DNA of 41,719 nucleotides from Deltaproteobacteria bacterium. Its GTDB lineage: Bacteria; Myxococcota; JACPTQ01. The position numbers and the translations under genes are program-made. Location of the stretch: contig JACPTQ010000058.1 of the NCBI GenBank assembly GCA_016192705.1, forward strand, positions 1-41,719. The letters are read 5' to 3'. The notes beneath the pieces were generated by a model. The model searched no databases. It was not told the origin of the DNA and saw nothing but the letters and a program-made list of their open reading frames with translations. This document shows positions 25,027 through 33,821 of the stretch, piece by piece. Position 1 is the stretch's first letter. Each line of letters opens with the position of its first letter.

Positions 25027-25348
25027 TTACGCGAATCGCACGGGCGCGCGCAGCGGCGAGTGGCTGAAAAAAACGAATGACCGGCACGCTGTACCCGATC
25101 GACGCCGCGACCAGTGTGCCGACGGTAACGTTCGTGACGCCGAGTTCAGCGCGCTGCAAGTGCTTCGGATGGATACCGATTCGCTCGGCGGCTGACTCTT
25201 GCGACAGCCCGAGCTCGAAACGCACGGCCCGCATCCTCTCACCGATCGCCCGAAGTTCCTCGTTGATGCTCCGCGCGACCGCCCGGTTGCGCCAGATTTC
25301 CGACGCTCCAGGCGCCAGCGGCGTATGAACGCGCGGTCGGCGAGCCAT
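24977..25348 (-). CDS. XRE-family helix-turn-helix regulator
   Basis: This 123-residue protein has a classic XRE HTH (about 40-95): MRAVRFELGLSQESAAERIG, then HPKHLQRAELGVTNVTVGTL. It is transcribed away from the helicase gene across a 125-nt divergent region, a common place for the regulator of a defence operon. The C terminus is basic. I chose ATG 25348; the frame continues to 25384. It may repress the divergent operon; this is inferred from position. Confidence 0.82.
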   Translation of the reverse strand: MARRPRVHTPLAPGASEIWRNRAVARSINEELRAIGERMRAVRFELGLSQESAAERIGIHPKHLQRAELGVTNVTVGTLVAASIGYSVPVIRFFQPLAAARARAIRVSYGRKGRPPKAVTVLV

Positions 25349-25389
25349 GAGTTGGTGGTAGCGCGAGTGCACCAGCCATAACACCGCAC

Positions 25390-25418
25390 TTGTGATCCCT
25401 TTATGCGCCGCCTAAACT
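25390..25418 (+). promoter_or_regulatory. Promoter of the defence operon
   Basis: TTGTGA at 25390-25395 and TAAACT at 25413-25418 are 17 nt apart. A CATAA...TTATG dyad (about 25377-25405) overlaps it and could be an operator for the divergent XRE regulator. The predicted leader to GTG 25474 is about 50 nt. Confidence 0.45.
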
Positions 25419-25473
25419 CAAATCCGTTTCGATTCACGACGCAGTTAATTGAGAGAGAAGGAGGTCGCGCGCA

Positions 25474-28400
25474 GTGGCCAAACTCGAAGACCTTCAGCCG
25501 AACGCCGCCCTTCGCGGAGTGCTTCCCGATAGAATCGTCACCGTCATCGCGTCCCAGTGGTTTGGCTCCGATGCCGTCGAGATCACCTTCAAGGACCCGT
25601 CCGGCCGCTTGGACCAGGAAATCCTCTATCGCGATCGGGAGGCGTCCCTCGAGATCGTCGAGAAGGGCCGCCCCTGGAGCTTTGACGCCGACGGCGCACT
25701 CTTTCGCCTTGTCTCCGAGGCCCATCGGATTCGTCTCGCCCACCTTTTTGACCCCGTGCTCGCCGTCCACACGTCGCTCGTCGACCCGCTCCCGCACCAA
25801 ATCACCGCCGTCTACGAGACAATGCTCCGCCGCCAACCGCTCCGGTTCCTCCTCGCCGACGACCCCGGCGCCGGGAAAACCATCATGGCCGGCCTCCTCA
25901 TCAAAGAACTCATTATTCGCGGCGACCTCCAGCGTTGCCTCGTCGTGTGTCCGGGCGTGCTCGCCGAGCAGTGGCAGGACGAGCTCTCGCGCCGCTTCCA
26001 CCTCCCGTTCGACATCCTCACCAACGACAAACTCGAAGCCGCGCGCACCGGCAACTGGTTTGTTGAGAACAGCCTTGTCATTGCTCGCCTCGACAAGCTG
26101 TCGCGCGACGAAGACGTCCAGGCGAAGCTCAAGGCGCCCGATTGCCGCTGGGACCTCGTCATCTGCGACGAGGCGCACAAGATGTCCGCGACGTACTTCG
26201 CCAGCGAGATCAAATACACGAAGCGCTACATCCTGGGGCGACTCCTCGCCGGCCTCACGCGCCACTTCTTGCTCATGACGGCGACGCCGCATAACGGCAA
26301 GGACGAGGATTTTCAACTCTTCATGGCGCTTCTCGACGCGGATCGGTTCGAGGGGCACTTCCGAAACGGTGCGCCGACCGCCGACGTGTCGGACCTGATG
26401 CGTCGCATGGTGAAGGAGCGCCTCCTCAAGTTCGATGGGACGCGGCTCTTCCCGGAGCGGCACGCGCACACGGTCCCATTCGAACTCTCGGACAATGAAA
26501 TGCGCCTTTACGACGAGGTCACGGAGTATGTGCGCGAGGAGTTCAATCGCGCCGATGCGCTCCAAAACGACAAGCGCGCCGGGACGGTCGGTTTCGCGCT
26601 GACGATTTTACAGCGCCGCCTCGCGTCGTCGCCCGAAGCGATTTTCCAGTCGCTCCACCGCCGCCACGAGCGCCTCGAAAAACAGCTTCGGGAACTTGAG
26701 CAGATGCAGCGCGACGCGGCCGTCAAGGCGCTCGCGAGCGGAGGCCCCGCCCTCAGCGAAGACGACATCGAAGACTTCGATGATCTCCCCGACGACGAAG
26801 CGAACGAAGAAGAGGCGCTTGTTCTCGATCAGGCGACCGCGGCGCGGAGCGTCGGCGAGCTCAAGGCCGAGATCGCAACGCTGAAACGCCTTCGAGATCT
26901 CGCCGGTGAAGTTCGCCGCAGCGCCGTCGATCGAAAGTGGCAAGAGCTTGCGAAGGTCCTCGACGATCAGCGCTTCGCGGAAGCGCGCGGGGTGCGGCCC
27001 AAGCTCGTTGTTTTCACCGAGCATCGCGACACGCTCAACTACTTGGTTCAGCGCATCTCAACGCTACTTGGGCGCCCCGAGGCGGTCGTGGTCATCCACG
27101 GCGGAATGAGACGCGAGGACCGACGGCAGGCCGAAGAGGAGTTCAAGCACAACCCAGACGTACAAGTCCTGGTTGCGACCGATGCCGCGGGCGAAGGGAT
27201 CAACCTTCAGCGCGCGCACCTCATGGTCAACTACGACTTGCCGTGGAACCCGAACCGCATCGAGCAGCGGTTTGGCCGCATTCACCGCATCGGACAGACC
27301 GAGGTTTGTCACCTTTGGAACCTCGTCGCCGACAAGACGCGTGAGGGCGACGTTTACCGGCGGCTCCTCGAGAAGCTTGAGCGGGCGACCGACAGCCTTG
27401 GCGGGCAGGTTTTCGATGTGCTCGGGAAGGTGCAGTTCGAGGGGAAGCCGCTTCGCGACCTGATGGTTGAGGCGATTCGCTACGGCGAGCGGCCGGAGGT
27501 GCGGGCGCAGCTTTTCGAGGTCGTCGAGAGCGCAATCGACCACAAGCGCCTGCAAAGCCTCATCGACGACCAGGCTCTCGCGCAAGACGTCATGGATACG
27601 AGCCGCGTCGCCCGCATCCGCGAGGAGATGGAGCGGGCCGAGGCGCGGCGGCTGCAGCCGCACTTTATCGAGTCGTTCTTCGTTCACGCCTTTCGGCAGC
27701 TCGGCGGCACCATGCATGATCGGGAGACGGGGCGCTTCGAGATTACGCACGTCCCATCGATCATTCGGAACGGCGATGCACGAGAGCCTGTTCTCCTTCG
27801 GTATGAGCGAATCGCGTTTGACAAATCGAGCGTCCAGATTCCGGGCAAGGCGACCGCGGCGTTTGTCTGTCCCGGCCATCCGCTCCTCGATGCGACAATA
27901 GATGTGACTCTGAGCCGGCACCGCGATCTGCTGCGGCGCGGCGCGGTCCTTGTTGACAAGGACGACCTCAGCTTGAACCCGCGCGTCCTTTTCTATCTCG
28001 AGCACTCGCTCCAAGATGCGCTCGTCACGCGAAGCGGGGAGCGGCGAACGATTTCAAAGCGAATGCTCTACGTTGAAATCGACGCGGCCGGTGCCGCAAC
28101 CCACATTCAATACGCGCCGTATCTCGACTACGAGCCGCTTCGCCCCGACGACCCGAGCGTCGCGGAAATTCTCGCGCGCCCTGAGTGCGCGTGGATTACG
28201 CGTGACGTCGAAGCGAAGGCGCAGGGTTACGCGGTCGCGCGGGTTGTCCCCGAGCATCTGGACGAAGTGCGTGGGCAGCGGCTTCTGCTGATTCGGAAGA
28301 CGCGCGCGGCGGTCAAAGAGCGGCTGACGCACGAGATAAACCACTGGGACAACCGGGCGGCGGATTTGAAGGAGAAGGAAGCGGCCGGAAAGCCCGCGGC

Positions 28401-28992
28401 GCGAATGAATTCGATCGAGGCGCGGCGGCGCGCCGACGAGATGCAGGGGCGCTTGGAGCGGCGGCTCGCGGAGCTTAACCGCGAAGAGCAGATTTCGGCG
28501 TTGCCGCCGGTCGTGATGGGCGGGGCGCTTGTGGTGCCGGCGGGGCTGCTCGCGGCGGTGAAGGGGCGCACGGCGGCGAGCGATGCGAAGGGGGCGACCA
28601 AGGCGGTAATTGACAAACAGGCCGTGGCCGCGCGGGCGCGGGCGATTGTGATGGCGGTTGAGCGCGGCCTTGGGTTCGAGCCGCGCGACGTCGAGACCGA
28701 AAAACGTGGTTTCGACATCGAGAGCCGCGACGCAAAGACGGGGCGGCTCCGTTTCATCGAGGTCAAGGGGCGCGACTCCGACGCGGCGACGGTCACCGTC
28801 ACGTCGAACGAGATCCGTTACTCGCTGAACGAACCCGACAACTTCATCCTCGCCATCGTCGAATTCCTTCCGGTCGGCGACCGCCGCGTCCACTACGTCC
28901 GCTGCCCCTTCCAGCGCGCGCCGGACTTCGGCGCAACCAGCGTGAACTACGATCTTTCCGAGCTTCTCGCCAAGGCGGAGGCGCCGAGGTGA
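25474..28992 (+). CDS. SNF2-like DEAH helicase with C-terminal DUF3883 domain
   Basis: This 1172-residue superfamily 2 (SNF2/RapA-like) ATPase shows Walker A DPGAGKT (about 131-137), DEAH (232-235), TATPHNGK (269-276), ATDAAGEGINL (570 region) and QRFGRIHRIGQ (598-608). After a helical region it ends in a DUF3883 domain. There GFDIES and FIEVKGR place D1081, E1096 and K1098 in a D...ExK pattern as in PD-(D/E)XK folds. Helicases of this type accompany DUF1156 methylases and DUF499 ATPases in defence islands and probably translocate on or remodel phage DNA. The GTG start is fixed by AAGGAGGT 7 nt upstream. It overlaps the next gene by 4 nt. Confidence 0.92.
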   Translation: MAKLEDLQPNAALRGVLPDRIVTVIASQWFGSDAVEITFKDPSGRLDQEILYRDREASLEIVEKGRPWSFDADGALFRLVSEAHRIRLAHLFDPVLAVHTSLVDPLPHQITAVYETMLRRQPLRFLLADDPGAGKTIMAGLLIKELIIRGDLQRCLVVCPGVLAEQWQDELSRRFHLPFDILTNDKLEAARTGNWFVENSLVIARLDKLSRDEDVQAKLKAPDCRWDLVICDEAHKMSATYFASEIKYTKRYILGRLLAGLTRHFLLMTATPHNGKDEDFQLFMALLDADRFEGHFRNGAPTADVSDLMRRMVKERLLKFDGTRLFPERHAHTVPFELSDNEMRLYDEVTEYVREEFNRADALQNDKRAGTVGFALTILQRRLASSPEAIFQSLHRRHERLEKQLRELEQMQRDAAVKALASGGPALSEDDIEDFDDLPDDEANEEEALVLDQATAARSVGELKAEIATLKRLRDLAGEVRRSAVDRKWQELAKVLDDQRFAEARGVRPKLVVFTEHRDTLNYLVQRISTLLGRPEAVVVIHGGMRREDRRQAEEEFKHNPDVQVLVATDAAGEGINLQRAHLMVNYDLPWNPNRIEQRFGRIHRIGQTEVCHLWNLVADKTREGDVYRRLLEKLERATDSLGGQVFDVLGKVQFEGKPLRDLMVEAIRYGERPEVRAQLFEVVESAIDHKRLQSLIDDQALAQDVMDTSRVARIREEMERAEARRLQPHFIESFFVHAFRQLGGTMHDRETGRFEITHVPSIIRNGDAREPVLLRYERIAFDKSSVQIPGKATAAFVCPGHPLLDATIDVTLSRHRDLLRRGAVLVDKDDLSLNPRVLFYLEHSLQDALVTRSGERRTISKRMLYVEIDAAGAATHIQYAPYLDYEPLRPDDPSVAEILARPECAWITRDVEAKAQGYAVARVVPEHLDEVRGQRLLLIRKTRAAVKERLTHEINHWDNRAADLKEKEAAGKPAARMNSIEARRRADEMQGRLERRLAELNREEQISALPPVVMGGALVVPAGLLAAVKGRTAASDAKGATKAVIDKQAVAARARAIVMAVERGLGFEPRDVETEKRGFDIESRDAKTGRLRFIEVKGRDSDAATVTVTSNEIRYSLNEPDNFILAIVEFLPVGDRRVHYVRCPFQRAPDFGATSVNYDLSELLAKAEAPR

Positions 28993-29858
28993 GAAAGGCC
29001 AACCGGATCACGCGAGACGCGACCGACCAAGTGAGATTCTTGGTCAAGACATTCCTGGCAAGCCAACCGGCTCCCGCTGAACGCCCACGAGTCGTCGAAA
29101 GGGTTCTTTCGTTACTTGGACTTCAAGAGAGTTTCCTGGCGGATCAGAACAACGCGGCTTTCGCTTGCAACGGCGCCAATTGGAATCCCCTTGCGTTTCA
29201 CCTGTCGAAGCCCAAGCACATCGGAAGCTGGCCCGCACCCGAGACGATGCTGGACCTACTCAGCTACCTGTTCCGCCATCCCGACTTCAAAGCCTTTAAG
29301 AAGCGGGCGCGGGAAGACTTTCTTGCTCGAATTTCGCAGGAACACCGCCGCATATTCGATTGGGCCGACTTCTCGTCAGCTCTTTCGGAAATCGCGCTTC
29401 TCAAATGGATTTCAAAGTGCCGAGAGTTGCAATGTCATCTCCGTGAGCGCGCAAGAAGATCCAAGACCTCAGACATTCGTGTCACTTGCTCGGGAGTTGA
29501 TGTCCTTGTCGAAGCGAAAATGCAGTTCTCGCGGCAGGACCAGACCTCGATTTCAAATCCAGAAGCAATGTTTGGATCCGTTGCCGCTCGGGGCGATATC
29601 GCCAAAAGGATATGGCAGAACATCGAACACAAAATTGTGGAGGGACAGGTTTCCACCTCTGTGCCTTCCGTATTGCTAATAGACGTGACATTTGTCAACG
29701 ACGTCTACTTTTGTTTCGGATACCCCGCGCTAATCAACGCATTCGTCAGCTCAGTCGCGAGGCAACGACCCGCGAACCAAACGTCAGGCGTTCCGGCGTT
29801 CCTGTACTTCCTCTCTAACCACGCACAGGGGGTTGAGTGGGTTCGGTCCCTCGAATGA
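28989..29858 (+). CDS. Unknown defence-operon protein, candidate PD-(D/E)XK nuclease
   Basis: This 289-residue protein is in no family I recognise. Residues E134 (ALSEIALLKW), D162 (TSDIRV), E175 and K177 (VLVEAKMQF) form the helix-E / D / E-x-K arrangement of PD-(D/E)XK nucleases. The D to ExK spacing is normal, and a helix with K206, R207 and Q210 follows. The GTG start overlaps the helicase stop (GTGA), so the two are translationally coupled and probably work together. It occupies a position where related systems carry accessory proteins. It would be the cleaving subunit if the fold is right; motif reading by eye only. Confidence 0.6.
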   Translation: MRKANRITRDATDQVRFLVKTFLASQPAPAERPRVVERVLSLLGLQESFLADQNNAAFACNGANWNPLAFHLSKPKHIGSWPAPETMLDLLSYLFRHPDFKAFKKRAREDFLARISQEHRRIFDWADFSSALSEIALLKWISKCRELQCHLRERARRSKTSDIRVTCSGVDVLVEAKMQFSRQDQTSISNPEAMFGSVAARGDIAKRIWQNIEHKIVEGQVSTSVPSVLLIDVTFVNDVYFCFGYPALINAFVSSVARQRPANQTSGVPAFLYFLSNHAQGVEWVRSLE

Positions 29859-29907
29859 GAAGGTGTTCGGATTGGATTCTCCATTCCGGCGAAAGGAGAT
29901 GTGCTTA

Positions 29908-30246
29908 ATGGCCATTCAAGAACTTCCACAGCCAATACAAGCGGGGGGTGGACTGATTGGGGATCCTCGATTCCCCACCATCGTGTCGCATCATTTCAGG
30001 AATGGGACAGTGATGTTTTTCGCCCATTCTCTACCTGGCAACTTCCTCATGAACTTTTTCTCGCCCGTGGATCGCACCAAACCCGCGGCATCCTATGTCG
30101 TGTCTGGCGTAAAATCAGTGGCGCTGAAGGAGCTCGAAGATCTGTTCGGCTCGTATCAAGGATCGTCGCCTGCCCTGGCAGCCCCCTCCGTTCGAACTTT
30201 GCCAGTCCAGAGGACGTTAGATCCCGGTGGATTTCCCCTCCCATGA
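29908..30246 (+). CDS. Small protein of unknown function in the defence operon
   Basis: This 112-residue protein has no recognised family. The first 85 residues look like a compact mixed alpha/beta domain with a hydrophobic core (TVMFFAHSLPGNFLMNFF). The last 25 are Pro/Ser-rich and probably disordered. I chose ATG 29908 with AAAGGAG about 9 nt upstream; ATG 29899 and a start at 29833 are in frame. It sits between the candidate nuclease and the methylase with gaps of about 50 nt, so it is likely part of the same transcript. It may be a regulator or adaptor. Confidence 0.55.
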   Translation: MAIQELPQPIQAGGGLIGDPRFPTIVSHHFRNGTVMFFAHSLPGNFLMNFFSPVDRTKPAASYVVSGVKSVALKELEDLFGSYQGSSPALAAPSVRTLPVQRTLDPGGFPLP

Positions 30247-30290
30247 TTTTTGGAACCGCAGCGGAGAGCATTTGAGATGAGCGCCCGATT

Positions 30291-33170
30291 ATGAGCGTTT
30301 CGAGCAAGAAACTCATCGAGGTGGCGCTGCCGCTGGAGGCGATCAACAGGGCGTCGGCGCGGGAGAAGTCGATTCGGCATGGACATCCAAGCACGCTGCA
30401 CCTGTGGTGGGCGAGGCGACCGCTCGCCGCGGCGCGGGCGGTGATCTTCGCGCAGATGGTCGACGACCCGTCGGCGTGCCCGGACCTTTTCCCAACGGCG
30501 ACGGCCCAGGAGAACGAGCGGCAGCGACTCTTCAAGATCATCGAAGACCTCGTGCTCTGGAAGAATACAACGAACGAGCGGGTCCTCGAAGCGGCGCGCG
30601 AAGAGATTTGGCAAAGTTGGCGGCGCGCGTGCGCGGAGAATGCCGACCATCCGCGCGCCAAGGAACTGTTCGATCGAAACAAGTTGCCCGCGTTTCACGA
30701 CCCGTTCGCGGGCGGTGGCGCGTTGCCGCTGGAAGCGCAGCGGCTCGGGCTCGAGGCGTACGCGAGCGATCTCAATCCCGTCGCTGTGTTGATCAACAAG
30801 GCGATGATCGAGATACCGCCGAAGTTTGCCGGGCGTCCGCCCGTGAATCCTGAATGGCACGCGAAGAACAAGGGCGAGAAGACGATGCTCCAATGGCGCG
30901 GCGCAGAGGGGCTCGCTGAGGACGTGCGCTACTACGGCAAGTGGATGCGCGACGAGGCCGAGAAGCGCATCGGACACCTTTACCCCGACATCGAGGTCAC
31001 GGTCGAGACGGCGAAGGAGCGGGCTGATCTCAAGAGGTACGTCGGCCGAAAGCTCACCGTGATCGCGTGGCTCTGGGCGCGTACGGTGAAGAGCCCGAAC
31101 CCGGCCTTCAGGCAGGTGGACGTGCCGCTCGCTTCGACGTTCATGCTGTCCACGAAGGCGGGCAAGGAAGCGTACGTCGAGCCGGTGATCGAGGACGGCG
31201 GCTATCGGTTCACGGTGAAAGTGGGGAAACCGAAGGATGCCGAGGGGGCGAAGAACGGGACGAAGCTGTCGCGCGCGAACTTTGCCTGCCTGATGTCCGG
31301 CACTCCGGTTTCGGGCGACTACATCAAGGGCGAGGGAAAAGGAGGGCGCATGGGTGCGCGGCTGATGGCGATCGTGGCCGAGGGTGATCGCGGGCGCGTC
31401 TATCTGACACCGACGCTGGAGATGGAAGCCATCGCGCTGACCGCGCAGCCGACGTGGAAACCAGAGGGCGAGATTGCCAAGCGAATGACCGGCGGTAACT
31501 GCACGCCCTACGGCCTCACGACGTGGGGCGACCTCTTCACGCCGCGCCAGCTTGTGGCGTTGACGACCTTCTCCGACCTGGTGCAGGAGGCGCGCGAGCG
31601 GGTGAAGCGCGACGCGCTTGCCGCCGGCCTGCCCGACGACGACAAGCCCCTCCGCGACGGCGGCACCGGCGCCACCGCCTACGCCGATGCGGTGGGGGTG
31701 TATCTGGCGTTGGCGGCAAGCCGCGCCACCGACGCTTGGTCAACGATCGTCAGTTGGCGAAACAGCGTGGAAAGTACCCGAGGGACATTCGCGAGACAAG
31801 CGCTCCCCATGGTGTGGGACTTCACCGAAGCAAACCCATTCAGCGACTCTTGCGGTAACTGGGATGGCGCTTGTTTGGAATGGGTCGAGAAGGCGACGGC
31901 ATCGCTACCTGCGCGAGCGCCTGGCGACGTGCGTCAGAACAATGCCGCGTTTCAGCTGATGAGTGCCGACATGGTCGTATCCACCGACCCGCCGTACTAC
32001 GACAACATCGGCTACGCCGACCTGTCGGACTTCTTCTACGTTTGGCTACGCCGCTCTCTGAAGCCCGTTTTCCCGGATCTCTTCGCCACGCTTACGGTGC
32101 CCAAGAACGAGGAACTGGTCGCGACGCCATATCGCCACGGCGGAAAGGAGAAGGCGGAGGAGTTTTTCCTCGACGGCATGACGCAGGCGATTCACCGCCT
32201 CGCGGAGCAGGCGCACCCGGCCTTTCCGGTCACGATTTATTACGCGTTCAAACAGTCGGAGAGTGACGGCGCCGATGGCACGACAAATACTGGCTGGGAC
32301 ACGTTCTTGGCCGCGGTCATCGAAGCCGGCTTTGCAATTAGCGGCACTTGGCCGATGCGGACGGAACGCGGCGCACGCTCGACCGGCATCGGCACCAACG
32401 CGCTCGCATCCAGCATCGTTCTCGTCTGCCGTAAGCGCGCTGCGAACGCGACGACGGCCACGCGCCGCGAGTTCGTGACCGCGCTCAAGACCGAGCTTCC
32501 CGATGCGCTCATCAACATGCAGCGCGGGAACATCGCGCCCGTGGACCTCGCGCAGGCGGCGATCGGCCCGGGCATGGCGATCTATACGCGCTACGCGAAA
32601 GTCATCGACGCCAAGGGCAACGCGCTCTCGGTGCGTGAGGCGCTCGCGCTCATCAACCAAACGCTCGACGAAGTCCTCGCCGAACAGGAGGGCGACTTCG
32701 ACGCCGAGACGCGGTGGGCGCTCGCGTGGTTCGAGCAGTTCGGTTTCGCCGACGGCGACTTCGGTATCGCGGAGACGCTCTCGAAGGCGAAGAACACGAG
32801 CGTCGCGGGGATGGTCGACGCCGGGATCGCACTCTCGAAAGCCGGCAAGGTCCGGCTCAAGAAGCCGCACGAACTCCCCGCCGACTGGGACCCGACCACC
32901 GACGGTCGCGTCACCGCATGGGAAGCCGTTCACCATCTCATTCGTGAGCTTGAGGGCGGGAGGACGGAGAAGGGGGCCGCGGCACTCGTCGAAAAACTCG
33001 GCGGCAAGGCCGACGCCGCCCGCGAGCTTTGTTACCGCCTCTTCGCCCTTTGCGAACGAAAGAAGCGCGCGCACGAGGCGCTCTCCTACAACGCGCTCGT
33101 CCGAAGCTGGCCCGAGATCGCACGCCTTTCGCGGCCGGGGCAGTCGGCGACACAGGAAGCGTTCGCGTGA
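30291..33170 (+). CDS. DUF1156 DNA methyltransferase (adenine-type)
   Basis: This 959-residue methylase starts with a DUF1156 domain ([20 protein letters not shown], then [15 protein letters not shown]). SAM-binding motif I is DPFAGGG (137-143), with SDLNP at 159-163. The catalytic motif DPPY is at 566-569, marking an amino-methyltransferase (N6-adenine or N4-cytosine). The wide gap between motifs is normal for this family. A long C-terminal region (about 750-959) is probably for target recognition or partner contact. In helicase-methylase-ATPase systems this enzyme is expected to mark self DNA. The ribosome site is weak. An antisense toxin-antitoxin pair separates it from the ATPase. Confidence 0.92.
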   Translation: MSVSSKKLIEVALPLEAINRASAREKSIRHGHPSTLHLWWARRPLAAARAVIFAQMVDDPSACPDLFPTATAQENERQRLFKIIEDLVLWKNTTNERVLEAAREEIWQSWRRACAENADHPRAKELFDRNKLPAFHDPFAGGGALPLEAQRLGLEAYASDLNPVAVLINKAMIEIPPKFAGRPPVNPEWHAKNKGEKTMLQWRGAEGLAEDVRYYGKWMRDEAEKRIGHLYPDIEVTVETAKERADLKRYVGRKLTVIAWLWARTVKSPNPAFRQVDVPLASTFMLSTKAGKEAYVEPVIEDGGYRFTVKVGKPKDAEGAKNGTKLSRANFACLMSGTPVSGDYIKGEGKGGRMGARLMAIVAEGDRGRVYLTPTLEMEAIALTAQPTWKPEGEIAKRMTGGNCTPYGLTTWGDLFTPRQLVALTTFSDLVQEARERVKRDALAAGLPDDDKPLRDGGTGATAYADAVGVYLALAASRATDAWSTIVSWRNSVESTRGTFARQALPMVWDFTEANPFSDSCGNWDGACLEWVEKATASLPARAPGDVRQNNAAFQLMSADMVVSTDPPYYDNIGYADLSDFFYVWLRRSLKPVFPDLFATLTVPKNEELVATPYRHGGKEKAEEFFLDGMTQAIHRLAEQAHPAFPVTIYYAFKQSESDGADGTTNTGWDTFLAAVIEAGFAISGTWPMRTERGARSTGIGTNALASSIVLVCRKRAANATTATRREFVTALKTELPDALINMQRGNIAPVDLAQAAIGPGMAIYTRYAKVIDAKGNALSVREALALINQTLDEVLAEQEGDFDAETRWALAWFEQFGFADGDFGIAETLSKAKNTSVAGMVDAGIALSKAGKVRLKKPHELPADWDPTTDGRVTAWEAVHHLIRELEGGRTEKGAAALVEKLGGKADAARELCYRLFALCERKKRAHEALSYNALVRSWPEIARLSRPGQSATQEAFA

Positions 33171-33177
33171 GGCGAGT

Positions 33178-33576
33178 TCAATGGGCGCGAAGAATTTCCC
33201 AAAGCTGGCGCGGCGAGACGATTCGGATCGGCGGTCGCTTGAGCGCCAAGAGCTCCGCGTCACCCGTGACGAGACAATCGGCCTTCGCTGCAACCGCCGA
33301 CGCGATGACCCATTCATCATCCCGATCCTTGAGGCCGACATGAAGATGGCGGACGGGCTTCGGCGCAATCTCGTTCGCAAGCAACAAGTTCTCAACCCTT
33401 CCAATCTTATCCACGGTCATGCGAAAGCGTTCTCGGAGTACCCGCCGCAGTTCGGTGAGTACCACCTCGCCAAGAACGACTTCCTGCTTCGAAACGACCT
33501 CGCGAAACAGGTCGTAACAAAGCCCGCGCGCGATAAACACGCTCACCAGAACGTTCGTGTCGAAAAAGACCCTCAA
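33178..33576 (-). CDS. PIN-domain toxin (VapC-like)
   Basis: This 132-residue PIN domain starts with VFFDTNVLVS (first acidic residue and Asn). It has an inner Glu in LTELRRVL, and DRDDEWVIASAVAAKADCLVTGD carries the remaining acidic metal ligands. PIN toxins are Mg-dependent RNases. The TTG start overlaps the antitoxin stop by 4 nt (TTGA), the usual coupling. It is transcribed against the defence operon, and its 3' end is 7 nt from the methylase stop. Confidence 0.9.
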   Translation of the reverse strand: MRVFFDTNVLVSVFIARGLCYDLFREVVSKQEVVLGEVVLTELRRVLRERFRMTVDKIGRVENLLLANEIAPKPVRHLHVGLKDRDDEWVIASAVAAKADCLVTGDAELLALKRPPIRIVSPRQLWEILRAH

Positions 33577-33791
33577 GAGATGCGACGAAAAACGTCCTCG
33601 TCGGTGAGAAACCCTGCCGCTTCGCCATACGGCAGGGTGAGCTCGCGAAGCTTCTCGAGTCTTACGAGGAAAAGCTGCCGCCTCAGCGCATCACGGACCA
33701 GCTCGCTTCGAGACTTCCCGCTCTCGGCGCACACCCGATCGAGCTCCTTCTCGAGCCGTTTATCGAGGCGAATGGTCAACGTCGATTTCAT
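33573..33791 (-). CDS. Ribbon-helix-helix antitoxin
   Basis: This 72-residue protein has the RHH pattern STLTIRLDKRLEKELD followed by SGKSRSELVRDALRR, then a C-terminal arm expected to block the PIN toxin. Such antitoxins also repress their own promoter. Only 30 nt separate its start from the divergent DUF499 ATPase start at 33822, so its operator would overlap that gene's leader. ATG 33791 begins the conserved domain; an upstream extension is non-conserved. Confidence 0.88.
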   Translation of the reverse strand: MKSTLTIRLDKRLEKELDRVCAESGKSRSELVRDALRRQLFLVRLEKLRELTLPYGEAAGFLTDEDVFRRIS

Positions 33792-33821
33792 GTATGACAT
33801 TGTAACACGACGAGGAGAACC

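Noticed and set aside
25027-26565. 512-codon minus-strand frame opposite the helicase start
   Set aside because: It overlaps the conserved helicase motifs and shares its end region with the real XRE gene in another frame; it has no domain of its own.
32046-33404. 452-codon minus-strand frame across the methylase end
   Set aside because: It lies opposite conserved methylase sequence and crosses the PIN toxin in another frame.
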